A DNA stretch of 64,000 bases from Clostridiaceae bacterium Marseille-Q4145 (lineage in GTDB: Bacteria > Bacillota > Clostridia > Lachnospirales > Lachnospiraceae), in NCBI GenBank assembly GCA_018223365.1, contig JAGTTP010000001.1:248001-312000 (forward strand). Direction: 5' to 3'. The translations under genes were made by a program, and so were the position numbers. This document shows, piece after piece, positions 43,434-52,452 of this stretch (positions within the stretch are counted from its first letter, which is position 1; each line of letters begins with the position of its first letter). A model generated the notes under the pieces. It was not told the origin of the DNA and ran no database searches. It saw only the letters and a list, made by a program, of their open reading frames with translations.

Positions 43434-43976
43434 TTAGCGGAATGCCAGAAGCATGTCCACATCTTTTCTCTTCGGTGCTGCAGGTTCGTCTGCCGGATAA
43501 CCAACAGGAATCAATGCGCCAACCCGGATACCTTCCGGCAGCTCCAGAAATGCTGCCACCCTCTTTTCATCATAGATTCCCATAATACAGGTACCTAATC
43601 CTTTTTCCCATGCTGCCAGACAGAATGCCTCTGCTGCCACACCTGCATCAAAACACTCCCATGCCTCTCCTCTGGTGGTGGTAAAGGAGCCATCCCGCTC
43701 GTAGCCGGAACGTCCGGAAATATAAGTAAGTGCAATCAATGCCGGAGCCTGGCTGATAATATCTCCATTATGAGCAGATCCTTCCGTGCAGTGATCTGCA
43801 ATCTGCTGCTTTAACACTGGATCTTCCACACAGATATAACGGACCGTCTGGGTATTTTTCCAGCTGGGTGCAAATCTGGCAGTATCCACGATCTCCTCAA
43901 TCAGTTCGTGCGGAATGCTGTCCTCTTTATATTTTCGAATGCTTCTTCTGTTTTTGATGCATGTGATTGCTTCCAT
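43434..43976 (-). CDS. nitroreductase family FMN-dependent protein
   Basis: 180 residues from the ATG at 43976 (GAGGAGG 8 bases upstream). N-terminal ITCIKNRRSIRKYKEDSIP binds FMN phosphate; ARFAPSWKNTQTVRYICV and KGLGTCIMGIYDEKRVAAFLELPEG are typical family segments. Flavin-dependent reductase of nitro compounds, quinones or similar; natural substrate unknown. Divergent from queH with a shared -35 box. Confidence 0.92.
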   Translation of the reverse strand: MEAITCIKNRRSIRKYKEDSIPHELIEEIVDTARFAPSWKNTQTVRYICVEDPVLKQQIADHCTEGSAHNGDIISQAPALIALTYISGRSGYERDGSFTTTRGEAWECFDAGVAAEAFCLAAWEKGLGTCIMGIYDEKRVAAFLELPEGIRVGALIPVGYPADEPAAPKRKDVDMLLAFR

Positions 43977-44009
43977 CGCAAATCCTCCTCGCTTTTCATC
44001 CTGTTTTCT

Positions 44010-44038
44010 ATTATAATTGGTTCCCTTCCTACTTGCAA
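44010..44038 (-). promoter_or_regulatory. nitroreductase promoter, sharing its -35 with queH
   Basis: Minus strand: TTGCAA (44038-44033), 17-base spacer, TATAAT (44015-44010). Confidence 0.7.
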
Positions 44039-44061
44039 CCACGGTATTTACACTATATAAT
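44033..44061 (+). promoter_or_regulatory. queH promoter, sharing its -35 with nitroreductase
   Basis: Plus strand: TTGCAA (44033-44038), 17-base spacer, TATAAT (44056-44061). TTGCAA is its own reverse complement, so one hexamer serves both directions. Confidence 0.7.
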
Positions 44062-44085
44062 ACCTTCCAGAAAGGAATTTTCATT

Positions 44086-44745
44086 ATGAATAAACGAAAT
44101 TACCAGCGTGAACTGGACGATCTGATAAAAGAAATCGAAACAGAAGGTCAAGTTCCCACGCTTCTTCTTCACTCCTGCTGTGCACCTTGCAGCAGCTATG
44201 TGCTGGAATATCTGTCCCAGTATTTTAAAATCACAGTTCTGTACTACAACCCGAACATTTATCCGGAAAGCGAGTACCGCTACCGTGCTGAGGAGCAGAA
44301 GCGTTTCATCAGTCTTCTTCCTGTAAAACATCCCATTTCTTTTGTGGAAGGCGATTATATTCCAAAGGATTTCTACCAGACGGTAAAAGGTCTGGAACAC
44401 ATCCGCGAAGGCGGTGAACGCTGTTTTGCCTGCTATCGGCTGCGGCTTACGGAAGCTGCCAACGCAGCAAAGGAACTGGGGCTTGACTATTTTGCAACTA
44501 CCCTCACCATCAGTCCCTTAAAAAATGCCCCCAAACTAAATGAAATCGGTGAAGAACTGGCAGACACCTATCATGTCCGCTGGCTCCCCAGCGATTTCAA
44601 AAAGAAAAACGGTTATAAACGTTCCACAGAATTATCCCACGAGTATGGCATGTACCGGCAGGACTATTGTGGATGCGTCTTTTCCTATCGGGAACGTCAC
44701 CCGGAGGCCGTTGCAACCAGCAACGACGCTCCGTTAAATGCCTAA
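44086..44745 (+). CDS. queH: epoxyqueuosine reductase QueH
   Basis: 219 residues from the ATG at 44086 (AAAGGAA upstream). Formerly DUF208. Cys motifs HSCCAPCSSYVLE near the N-terminus and ERCFACYRLRL and YCGCVFS later hold the [4Fe-4S] cluster and active-site metal. Performs the last step of queuosine synthesis in tRNA, replacing QueG. The stop overlaps the convergent VOC gene end by four bases. Confidence 0.95.
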   Translation: MNKRNYQRELDDLIKEIETEGQVPTLLLHSCCAPCSSYVLEYLSQYFKITVLYYNPNIYPESEYRYRAEEQKRFISLLPVKHPISFVEGDYIPKDFYQTVKGLEHIREGGERCFACYRLRLTEAANAAKELGLDYFATTLTISPLKNAPKLNEIGEELADTYHVRWLPSDFKKKNGYKRSTELSHEYGMYRQDYCGCVFSYRERHPEAVATSNDAPLNA

Positions 44746-45110
44746 CGGGTCGGTACAATCTCCAACCAGTAACCATCCGGATCCTGGATGAAATAAATGC
44801 CCATGGAAGGGTTTTCAAAGCAGATACATCCCATCTCTTTGTGCTTTTCATGGGCTGCTTCATAATCATCCACGCGGAATGCCAGGTGGAATTCACAGTC
44901 TCCCAGATTATATGGACGATCCATTTCTTTCAACCATGTTAACTCCAGTTCAAAATCACTCTCTTCATTTTTCAGATAAGCAATGATAAAGGAACCGTCC
45001 GGTGCCTCAATTCTGCGGTCTTCTTTCAATCCCAGTGCTTTCTCATAAAATTCCTCGGATTTCTGTAAATCTGCCACATTATAATTCTCATGAATCATTT
45101 TAAATTTCAT
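44742..45110 (-). CDS. VOC family protein (glyoxalase-like)
   Basis: 122 residues from the ATG at 45110 (GGAGAG about 8 bases upstream). Starts MKFKMIHENYNVADLQKSEEFYEKALGL and ends with IYFIQDPDGYWLEIVPTR, the hallmark of lactoylglutathione lyase/VOC proteins. Likely metal ligands are His7 and the C-terminal Glu. Could be glyoxalase I; the substrate thiol in this organism is unknown. Overlaps the rluA-like gene by 11 bases. Confidence 0.9.
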   Translation of the reverse strand: MKFKMIHENYNVADLQKSEEFYEKALGLKEDRRIEAPDGSFIIAYLKNEESDFELELTWLKEMDRPYNLGDCEFHLAFRVDDYEAAHEKHKEMGCICFENPSMGIYFIQDPDGYWLEIVPTR

Positions 45111-46023
45111 CTTCTTCTCTCCTTTTCCATTTTGCATAATTTTTCATATCTTCTGGCAGTTCCGCGGTCAGTTTCATCGCTTCTCCCGTCACCGGATGGA
45201 TAAATTCAAGGCTCCGGGAATGCAGAAGCGGCCGTTCTGCCGAACAATCCTCCGGTGCATAGAGATAGTCACCTGCCAGTGGATGTCCGATGGCTTTCAT
45301 GTGTACCCGGATCTGATGGGTCCGTCCGGTCTCCAGCTGAAGGCGCAGCATAGTATAGCTTCCATTGCCCGGTACTTCGCAGACAGCCACCGGTTCATAA
45401 TGGGTTCTCGCCCGCTCTCCATGCTCCTGATCAATACATCGTTCAATCACAGAATCCGATACTCGCCCAATGGGAAGGTCCACCGTCCCCGGTTCCCGGA
45501 TTTCACCAGACGCCACTGCCAGATAGGTTCTTTTAATCTTCCTTTCCTTCATGGCACTGTAAAGAACCGCGGCGCTGAACATATTTTTCGCAATAATCAG
45601 AAGTCCTGTGGTTCCTGCATCCAGCCGATTTACGCAACGGAACGGAAAATATTCACCCTTTTCCCGGCACCGCCACATAATGCCGTTAGCCAGGGTATTT
45701 TCATAATGGTTGATGGATGGGTGGACCGGCAATCCCGCAGGTTTGTCAATCACCAGCAGATCTTCGTCTTCGTATACCACAGAAAAAGGCAGGCAGACAG
45801 GGACAATCCCCTCACTGCCTGCCTCTTCCGTCAGTCGAAGTTTTATCTGGTCACCTGATCGCACCGGCTCCTTTGCAAAAGGACGTTCTCCATTTTTGAA
45901 GAGTCCTTTTGTATTTTTCAGATGAGCAAGCACCTGCCGGGAACAGCCTTTGTCACGAAGCCACTCCAGAAGGCTGACGCCTGCTTCTTCCTCCGTTACC
46001 GTATAGGTCAGTGTCCGTATCAT
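45100..46023 (-). CDS. RluA family pseudouridine synthase
   Basis: 307 residues with an S4-like N-terminal region and the RluA catalytic motif in the variant NRLDAGTTGLLI (usually HRLD), catalytic Asp retained; C-terminal TGRTHQIRVHMKAIGHPLAGD is clear. Isomerises uridine in rRNA or tRNA. Starts 2 bases before the flavin-reductase stop region and is probably translated by coupling. Confidence 0.93.
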   Translation of the reverse strand: MIRTLTYTVTEEEAGVSLLEWLRDKGCSRQVLAHLKNTKGLFKNGERPFAKEPVRSGDQIKLRLTEEAGSEGIVPVCLPFSVVYEDEDLLVIDKPAGLPVHPSINHYENTLANGIMWRCREKGEYFPFRCVNRLDAGTTGLLIIAKNMFSAAVLYSAMKERKIKRTYLAVASGEIREPGTVDLPIGRVSDSVIERCIDQEHGERARTHYEPVAVCEVPGNGSYTMLRLQLETGRTHQIRVHMKAIGHPLAGDYLYAPEDCSAERPLLHSRSLEFIHPVTGEAMKLTAELPEDMKNYAKWKRREEDEI

Positions 46024-46024
46024 C

Positions 46025-46522
46025 TTAATCTACAAGCACTTTCTCGATCTCTGCAATGTACATCGTATGATAATCCTTGTTCGGATACCATTTCTCGTCA
46101 CAGCTCTTATCAATAAAGCAAGCCGGATCATAGGGCTGTGCATACAGTTTTCTGCACACCAATACCGTATTGGCTTCCTCAAAATACGGCGTTCCGTTCT
46201 CATGTGCCACATGCAGACCTGATTTTGCAATCTTGTCCTCATCGCGGCCGGAAACAGTTCCAAAATAATTCAGAGTCTTTCTGTAATCCTCTCCCAGCAC
46301 AGATAATGAGAAATGATCTCCAGCGTCAATGAATTCCTTCGTATAACGCTGCGGGCGGATAAATACGTAAGCAACCGGCTTGCCCCACATAATGCCAACG
46401 CCTCCCCAGGAAGCAGTCATGGTATTGGTTTTGCCTTCTTTTTCTGCTGTGACCAGGAGCCACTCTTTTCCAATCATCTGAAATGGGTTTTTCTGAAGTT
46501 CTTCTGGTTTGATCTCTTTCAT
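46025..46522 (-). CDS. flavin reductase family protein
   Basis: 165 residues. Begins KEIKPEELQKNPFQMIGKEWLLVTA; TMTASWGGVGIMWGKPVAYVFIRPQRYT is the FMN-binding split-barrel motif of flavin reductase-like proteins. GGAG 7 bases before the ATG. Lies between trpS and the rluA-type gene; role probably flavin or ferric reduction, substrate open. Confidence 0.9.
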   Translation of the reverse strand: MKEIKPEELQKNPFQMIGKEWLLVTAEKEGKTNTMTASWGGVGIMWGKPVAYVFIRPQRYTKEFIDAGDHFSLSVLGEDYRKTLNYFGTVSGRDEDKIAKSGLHVAHENGTPYFEEANTVLVCRKLYAQPYDPACFIDKSCDEKWYPNKDYHTMYIAEIEKVLVD

Positions 46523-46539
46523 GCCAATTCTCCTCTCAT

Positions 46540-47544
46540 TTAGCGGATACGATCGGGAAAGCCAACCTTGCGCTGTACTTTACGCAGAGTCTTGTTTGCC
46601 ACGTATCCTGCTTTTTCTGCATTATTTTTAATAATACTGTCGATATAACCTTTATCTTTGGAAAGCTCTGCATAGCGTTCCTGCAGCGGTTTCAGCACGC
46701 TGACCACGGACTCTCCTACCGCCAGTTTAAAATCGCCATAGCCTTTTCCGTCAAATTCTTTCACTACCTCTTCCGGTGTCTTGCCGGTGCAGGCTCCGTA
46801 AATATCAATCAGGTTTTTGATTCCAGGCTGTTCGTCGCGATAGAGAATCTGTGCCTCGGAATCCGTCACGGCACGTTTACATTTTCGAATAATGGTATCC
46901 GGGTCATCCATCAGATAAATGGACGCATTGGGGTTTTCATCAGACTTGGACATTTTCTTTGTCGGATCCTGAAGGCTCATGATCTTAGCTCCCACTTTAC
47001 CGATGTATGCCTCCGGAATGGTAAATACATCTCCGTATACACCATTAAAACGCTGTGCAATATCTCTGGTCAGCTCCAGATGCTGCATCTGGTCAATTCC
47101 TACCGGAACCACATCTGCCTGATACAAAAGAATATCTGCCGCCATCAGCACAGGATAGGTAAAAAGTCCGGCATTGATATTGTCTGCATGCTTTGCCGCC
47201 TTATCCTTGAACTGGGTCATACGGTTCAATTCACCCATATAGGTAAAGCAGTTAAGAATCCACGCCAACTCTGCATGTCCGGAAACATGGGACTGATAGT
47301 AGAGGCAGTTTTTCTCCGGATCCAGTCCTGCCGCAATGTAAATCATCAGCAGATTTCTCGCTCTCTGACGAAGAGTTGCCGGATCCTGGCGAACCGTAAT
47401 AGAGTGCATATCAACCACGCTGTAAAAGCACTCATACTCGTCACACAGAGTCACCCAGTTCTTCATGGCTCCCAGGTAATTGCCAAGAGTCAGGTTTCCC
47501 GTAGCCTGCATTCCGCTGAACAATACTTTTTTTTCATTTATCAT
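46540..47544 (-). CDS. trpS: tryptophan--tRNA ligase
   Basis: 334 residues from the ATG at 47544 (AAGGAG about 10 bases upstream); the 71-codon upstream frame is only the antisense-frame shadow of mgtE. Class I motifs are GNLTLGNYLGA (HIGH equivalent) and KKMSKSDENPNASI. No T-box leader is visible because mgtE ends directly upstream. Confidence 0.97.
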   Translation of the reverse strand: MINEKKVLFSGMQATGNLTLGNYLGAMKNWVTLCDEYECFYSVVDMHSITVRQDPATLRQRARNLLMIYIAAGLDPEKNCLYYQSHVSGHAELAWILNCFTYMGELNRMTQFKDKAAKHADNINAGLFTYPVLMAADILLYQADVVPVGIDQMQHLELTRDIAQRFNGVYGDVFTIPEAYIGKVGAKIMSLQDPTKKMSKSDENPNASIYLMDDPDTIIRKCKRAVTDSEAQILYRDEQPGIKNLIDIYGACTGKTPEEVVKEFDGKGYGDFKLAVGESVVSVLKPLQERYAELSKDKGYIDSIIKNNAEKAGYVANKTLRKVQRKVGFPDRIR

Positions 47545-47564
47545 AACCTTTGATCTCCTTGTTT

Positions 47565-48911
47565 TCATATACTCAATAAGTGGCATGCAATCTGAAAATA
47601 CACGATCAGGCTGCAGGCATCCACAATAGTGGAAATAAGGGGTGCCGCCATAATGGCAGGATCCAGATGCAGAAGTTGAGCCAGGATCGGCAGAGTACAG
47701 CCAATAGTCTTTGCCAGAATGATAGTCAGCATCAGGCTCACCACAACCGTCACACACACCAGTGTCTCTCCCGGATACTGGAGCATCAGGCGAACAAAAT
47801 TGAGTCCCGCCAGGATGATGCCCACTACTACCGCTACCCGGATTTCCTTCCAGATTACCTTCAGAATATCCATGGGTTTCACATCTCCAATGGTCATAGC
47901 ACGGATAATAGTCGTACTGGACTGGCTTCCTGCATTTCCTCCGGTTCCTGTCAGCATGGGTACAAAACTTACCAGCAATGGCAGAGCCGCAAAAGCTGCT
48001 TCATAGTAGGTCAGAATGCTGCCTGTAATCATCGAACTTAACATGAGTACTGTCAGCCAGACAATCCTGTTTTTCGCCAATTCAAAGATTCCCGTCTTCA
48101 GATAAGGCTTATCGCTGGGAAGCATCGCTGCCATTTTCTCAATATCCTCAGTGGCCTCTTCTTCCATGACATCCACAATATCATCAACCGTAACAATTCC
48201 TACCAGACGATCCTCGTGGTCTACCACCGGGAGACAAATAAGATCATATTTATTAAAAAGTTCCACTACCTCTTCCTGATCTTCCGTCGTCACTGTCTTG
48301 ATGATATTTTCATCCATAATATCCTGGATCTTTGTCTCATAGGGATTCATGAGCAGATCCTTGATCGTAACAACACCTTCCAATCTTCGCTGGCCGTCTG
48401 TCACAAAGCAAGTATAAATGGTCTCCTTATCAACACCATGGGCGCGAATATAGGCAAATGCCTGCTCTACATTCATGTATTTTTTTAAACCGATGTACTC
48501 TGCCGTCATAATGCTTCCGGCACTGTTCTCCGGGTATTGCAGGAACTGATTGATCAGTTTTCTCGTCTCCGGAGTTGCTGCCCGCATCACTCTCTTTACC
48601 ACCGTTGCCGGCAATTCTTCCAACATGTCAACAGCATCATCCACGAACAGATCTTCCACAATCTTACTAACTTCCGCATCATTAATACTGTTAATGATAT
48701 GTTCCTGTACATCCGGTTCCAGAAATGCAAACACATCCGCTGCCTGATCTTTAGGCAGCATACGGAAAATGAGCATTCCCTGATTGCGATCCAGTTCTTC
48801 CATGAATTCTGCAATATCCGCTTCATTCATCTCCGCCAGACGAGAACGCAGCAAGCGGTATTTGTGTTCCTCCACAAATTGAAATAATTCATCCAAATTA
48901 TATTGATCCAT
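47565..48911 (-). CDS. mgtE: magnesium transporter MgtE
   Basis: 448 residues from the ATG at 48911 (AAGGAGG upstream). N-terminal superhelical domain (DQYNLDELFQFVEEHK, PEDVQEH-like), tandem CBS domains (about 130-250) that sense Mg2+, and five membrane helices with GTGGNAGSQSST. No Mg2+ (M-box) leader is visible in the short gap to luxS. Heads an operon with trpS, the flavin reductase, the rluA-type and VOC genes. Confidence 0.95.
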   Translation of the reverse strand: MDQYNLDELFQFVEEHKYRLLRSRLAEMNEADIAEFMEELDRNQGMLIFRMLPKDQAADVFAFLEPDVQEHIINSINDAEVSKIVEDLFVDDAVDMLEELPATVVKRVMRAATPETRKLINQFLQYPENSAGSIMTAEYIGLKKYMNVEQAFAYIRAHGVDKETIYTCFVTDGQRRLEGVVTIKDLLMNPYETKIQDIMDENIIKTVTTEDQEEVVELFNKYDLICLPVVDHEDRLVGIVTVDDIVDVMEEEATEDIEKMAAMLPSDKPYLKTGIFELAKNRIVWLTVLMLSSMITGSILTYYEAAFAALPLLVSFVPMLTGTGGNAGSQSSTTIIRAMTIGDVKPMDILKVIWKEIRVAVVVGIILAGLNFVRLMLQYPGETLVCVTVVVSLMLTIILAKTIGCTLPILAQLLHLDPAIMAAPLISTIVDACSLIVYFQIACHLLSI

Positions 48912-48964
48912 CAGCTGCGCCCTCCTTGTGCCTTTGCACGATATTTCAATTTTATCTTTCTTCC

Positions 48965-48993
48965 TTGCCTTTGTCAACAAACTTTGCTATGAT
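48965..48993 (+). promoter_or_regulatory. promoter of luxS
   Basis: TTGCCT (48965-48970), 17-base spacer, TATGAT (48988-48993), 28 bases before the luxS ATG. Confidence 0.55.
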
Positions 48994-49020
48994 GAGAGAA
49001 ACTACAAGGAGGCCGTAATT

Positions 49021-49500
49021 ATGGAAAAAATTGCAAGCTTTACTATAGACCATATCCGCCTAATTCCGGGTGTCTATGTATCACGTAAAGACTCTGTCGG
49101 TGACTCTGTCATCACTACCTTTGACCTGCGCATGACCAGTCCCAATGATGAACCGGTCATGAATACCGCAGAGGTGCATACCATTGAGCATCTGGGTGCA
49201 ACCTTTTTAAGAAATCATCCGCTCTATGGTTCCAAGACCATTTACTTTGGACCCATGGGATGCCGGACCGGATTCTATCTTCTGCTGGCCGGTGACTATG
49301 AATCCAGTGACATTGTAAATCTGATGATTGAAATGTATGAATTTATCCGTGATTTTGAAGGCGAAGTGCCTGGAGCCAGTCCGAAAGACTGTGGCAATTA
49401 TCTGGACATGAACCTGCCCATGGCAAAATATCTTGCCAGAAAATATCTGGACGAGGTGCTCTACGACATTTCCCAGGAACGTCTGGTATATCCAGATTAA
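49021..49500 (+). CDS. luxS: S-ribosylhomocysteine lyase
   Basis: 159 residues with AAGGAGG before the ATG. Metal ligands in HTIEHLGATFLRN and the C-terminal Cys in KDCGNYLDMNLPMAK; catalytic Cys in PMGCRTGFYL. Cleaves S-ribosylhomocysteine to homocysteine and DPD, the autoinducer-2 precursor. Single-gene unit with its own promoter and terminator. No SAM riboswitch. Confidence 0.98.
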   Translation: MEKIASFTIDHIRLIPGVYVSRKDSVGDSVITTFDLRMTSPNDEPVMNTAEVHTIEHLGATFLRNHPLYGSKTIYFGPMGCRTGFYLLLAGDYESSDIVNLMIEMYEFIRDFEGEVPGASPKDCGNYLDMNLPMAKYLARKYLDEVLYDISQERLVYPD

Positions 49501-49521
49501 ATTCAATTTTACTCAGCAAAA

Positions 49522-49551
49522 AACCCAGAGACAGAATACCGTCTCTGGGTT
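49522..49551. terminator. bidirectional terminator between luxS and transketolase
   Basis: AACCCAGAGAC (49522-49532) pairs perfectly with GTCTCTGGGTT (49541-49551), with T-rich tails on both strands. Confidence 0.92.
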
Positions 49552-49575
49552 TTCTTATTTCTTATTAGTCAAATC

Positions 49576-50514
49576 TTACAGCCAAGCTTTTACTTTCTCG
49601 TAAATGCTCTTTGCGTCCAGACCATATTTCTCGATCAGGACTTTTGCCGGACCAGATTCTCCGAACTGATCCATCATACCGATGCGAAGCATCTTGGTCG
49701 GTGCCTCCTCAGCCAGAACTTCTGCAACTGCTCCACCAAGTCCTCCAATGATGGAGTGCTCCTCAACAGTTACAACCTTTCCGGTCTTCTTTGCTGATGC
49801 TACTACCAGCTCTCTGTCGATCGGTTTGATGGTATGGATGTCAATTACCTCTGCGGAGATTCCGTCTGCCTCAAGAAGCTTTGCAGCTTCAAGGCTCTCG
49901 TTTACCTCAAGTCCGGTAGCAATGATGGTTACATCTTTACCTTCCTTCATGGTAATTCCTTTTCCAATCTCAAACTTGTAAGTTGTCTCGTCGTTGATTA
50001 CCGGAACAGCCAGACGGCCAAATCTTAAATAAACCGGTCCTTCGTACTCAGCTGCTGCTTTTACTGCAGCTCTTGCTTCTACATCGTCAGCCGGGCAGAT
50101 GATAGTCATTCCCGGGATCGTACGCATGATAGCAATATCCTCATTACACTGATGGGTAGCTCCGTCCTCACCTACAGAGATTCCTGCGTGAGTAGCTCCG
50201 ATCTTTACATTCAGATGCGGATATCCGATGGAGTTACGAACCTGCTCAAATGCTCTTCCTGCTGCGAACATTGCGAAAGAAGAAGCGAAAACAACTTTTC
50301 CGCAGGTAGCAAGTCCTGCTGCTACTCCCATCATATTTCCCTCTGCGATACCACAGTCAATGTGACGCTCCGGGAATGCTTTTTTGAATATAGCAGTCTT
50401 GGTAGCTCCTGCAAGGTCTGCATCAAGTACAACCACATTCGGATTCTGTGCGCCAAGCTCTGCCAGAGCGTTACCGTAGCTTTCTCTTGTTGCGATCTTC
50501 TTTACTTCTGACAT
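49576..50514 (-). CDS. transketolase, C-terminal subunit
   Basis: 312 residues containing the pyrimidine-binding and C-terminal domains. Segments VVVLDADLAGATKT, GIAEGNMMGVAAGLATCGKVVFASSFAMF and VEEHSIIGGLGGAVAEVLAE are typical. The gene overlaps its N-terminal partner by 13 bases; the two-subunit form is usual in Clostridia. Confidence 0.95.
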   Translation of the reverse strand: MSEVKKIATRESYGNALAELGAQNPNVVVLDADLAGATKTAIFKKAFPERHIDCGIAEGNMMGVAAGLATCGKVVFASSFAMFAAGRAFEQVRNSIGYPHLNVKIGATHAGISVGEDGATHQCNEDIAIMRTIPGMTIICPADDVEARAAVKAAAEYEGPVYLRFGRLAVPVINDETTYKFEIGKGITMKEGKDVTIIATGLEVNESLEAAKLLEADGISAEVIDIHTIKPIDRELVVASAKKTGKVVTVEEHSIIGGLGGAVAEVLAEEAPTKMLRIGMMDQFGESGPAKVLIEKYGLDAKSIYEKVKAWL

Positions 50515-51341
50515 AATGCTTCACCTACTTTCTCCAAATCTGCCATTGCTACTGCATACTGCTCATCGTTCGGAGCAGTTCCGTGCCAGGATGCCTGATT
50601 CTCCATGAAGGATACGCCCTTACCTTTTACAGTTTTTGCAATAATAGCGGTCGGCTGTCCTTTTACAGTCTTCGCTTCCTCAAAAGCAGCTCTTAACTGA
50701 TCCATATCATTTCCGTCTGCAACATTGATTACATGGAAATTAAATGCCTCGAATTTTTTGTCGATCGGGTACGGAGAGTTTACATCTTCGATTTTTCCAT
50801 CGATCTGAAGACCGTTGTTGTCAACGATCACCACCAGGTTGTCCAGGTGACGATGTCCAGCCAACATGGAAGCCTCCCATACCTGGCCTTCCTGAATCTC
50901 GCCATCACCCAGTAAGGTGTATACACGATAGGATTTGTTATCCAGTTTTCCGGCGATTGCCATACCTACTGCTGCGGAGATTCCCTGTCCCAGAGATCCT
51001 GAAGACATATCAATGCCCGGAAGATCCTGCATGCACGGATGTCCCTGAAGGCGGCTGTCTACATGACGAAGGGTAAGCAGCTCTTCAACCGGGAAGTATC
51101 CTCTCTGTGCCATTGCACTGTAATATCCAGGAGCCGTATGTCCTTTGGAAAGTACGAAACGGTCTCTGTCCGGATCAGTCGGATTCTTCGGATCAATGTT
51201 CATCTCCTCAAAATAGAGATATGTAAAAATGTCTGCTGCAGATAAAGATCCGCCCGGATGTCCTGCTTTTGCGCTGTGCACTGCAGTTACGATTCCTTTG
51301 CGGACTTCATTTGCAATTTTTTTCAGTTCTAGAGTCTGCAT
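50502..51341 (-). CDS. transketolase, N-terminal (ThDP-binding) subunit
   Basis: 279 residues. KAGHPGGSLSAADI, SKGHTAPGYYSAM and the ThDP/Mg motif GDGEIQEGQVWEA...NNGLQIDG. Works with the C-terminal subunit in the non-oxidative pentose phosphate pathway. Confidence 0.96.
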   Translation of the reverse strand: MQTLELKKIANEVRKGIVTAVHSAKAGHPGGSLSAADIFTYLYFEEMNIDPKNPTDPDRDRFVLSKGHTAPGYYSAMAQRGYFPVEELLTLRHVDSRLQGHPCMQDLPGIDMSSGSLGQGISAAVGMAIAGKLDNKSYRVYTLLGDGEIQEGQVWEASMLAGHRHLDNLVVIVDNNGLQIDGKIEDVNSPYPIDKKFEAFNFHVINVADGNDMDQLRAAFEEAKTVKGQPTAIIAKTVKGKGVSFMENQASWHGTAPNDEQYAVAMADLEKVGEALCQK

Positions 51342-51431
51342 AGTTATCTCCTTTTCTGCTCATAATAATTCAGTTACTATACTACCATATTTTCCGCTTT
51401 TTTCAAGTCTTTCTTTTTGAGAACAACAAAA

Positions 51432-51455
51432 GGAAGCCCCCTTTCGGGTGCTTCC
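51432..51455 (-). terminator. terminator of the MBL hydrolase gene
   Basis: GGAAGCACCC and GGGGGCTTCC around a GAAA loop, followed on the minus strand by TTTTGTTGTT. Confidence 0.88.
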
Positions 51456-51467
51456 TCCTGCTCATAG

Positions 51468-52277
51468 CTATAAAAGGATTCTATCCAGATCATCAGGAAC
51501 AATCAGATTACCATGATAATACTGCTGTCCCTCTTCCGTATACAGTTTTCTTCTGTCCGCAAGATTTTTATCTTCCGTATGATACAGAATCAGATTTTTT
51601 GCTCTTAATTCTTCCGCATGCTCACAGGCTTCTTTTACTGTCGTATGATGTTTCTCATAAGGCTTATAAATGTCTCTGTCTCTGTACAGGCAGAACGCCT
51701 CATGGAGAAGCCAGTCCGCATCGACTGCATATTCGTGCTCATGCTCCTGATAAGGTTCATCACCAAGGAAGGTGAATTTCTTTCCGTTCATCAGCTGCAT
51801 AGTAAAGCCGAACTGTTTTGCTTTTGTAGAATGAATATCAAAAAAGGTGAGCTCGTAACCCATGACTTTTCTGACTTCCTGGTCTTCTACCGGATTGATG
51901 AAGATTCTCTCTCCGATCATCTTGAAAAATTTGTCCTGTACCGTCAGTTTAGTGATCGTCAGAATAATATCTTTCAGATCGGCATGGCAGTAAATATTGA
52001 GATTTCCTTCATACTGGCCTTTTTTCATTTTCGTGGCAATCATGCGGATCAGCCAGATCAGACCAAGCAGATGATCTGTGTGTTCATGGCTCATAAAAAT
52101 TTCGTGAATGGACTCCATTGGAATATTGGCTTTTTCCAGCTGGGTCATAATTCCATTTCCACCGCCTGTATCCACCAGAAAATACTCTTCGCCGCGTTTG
52201 ATGGCAAAACAGGTATTAAAGCATCTGGTAACTGTCGCATTACCGGTTCCAAGCAGGATTAATGTTTCTTCTTTCAT
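51468..52277 (-). CDS. MBL-fold metallo-hydrolase (RNase Z-like)
   Basis: 269 residues from the ATG at 52277 (GAGGAA upstream). Metal-binding FMSHEHTDHLLGL (HxHxDH), LLGTGNATVTRCFNTCFAI at the start and a late ILYHTEDK. Related to RNase Z/arylsulfatase-type MBL proteins, but shorter than typical RNase Z, so a tRNA 3'-processing role is not assured. Confidence 0.85.
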   Translation of the reverse strand: MKEETLILLGTGNATVTRCFNTCFAIKRGEEYFLVDTGGGNGIMTQLEKANIPMESIHEIFMSHEHTDHLLGLIWLIRMIATKMKKGQYEGNLNIYCHADLKDIILTITKLTVQDKFFKMIGERIFINPVEDQEVRKVMGYELTFFDIHSTKAKQFGFTMQLMNGKKFTFLGDEPYQEHEHEYAVDADWLLHEAFCLYRDRDIYKPYEKHHTTVKEACEHAEELRAKNLILYHTEDKNLADRRKLYTEEGQQYYHGNLIVPDDLDRILL

Positions 52278-52301
52278 CTGTATCTTTCCTCGTTTATCGT
52301 T

Positions 52302-52444
52302 ATTACTGTTCACTCGTGCCTCGTTCCAGTAACGATTTCGCAGGCTCATTGGAAGTTTTGCTTCGCAAAAAGAGCCTGCTCACTCCTGAATCAAGTTCTT
52401 ACGCAGCCTGGCAGCAAGTGTCCGGCTGCTGTGTGAACTGTAAT
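52302..52444. repeat. palindromic intergenic element (about 143 nt)
   Basis: Ends ATTACTGTTCAC (52302-52313) and GTGAACTGTAAT (52433-52444) are inverted repeats with one mismatch. Nested inside are CAGGCTC/GAGCCTG (52341-52347, 52372-52378) around a perfect TTTTGC-TTC-GCAAAA hairpin (52356-52370). Fills the gap between the glycerate kinase stop and the MBL gene start. Size and design match the 13480-13629 element. Confidence 0.6.
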
Positions 52445-52452
52445 CTATCGTT

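Noticed and set aside
47545..47757. N-terminal extension of trpS (71 codons)
   Set aside because: It overlaps mgtE coding in another frame; the ATG at 47544 has a good ribosome site and a normal TrpRS start.
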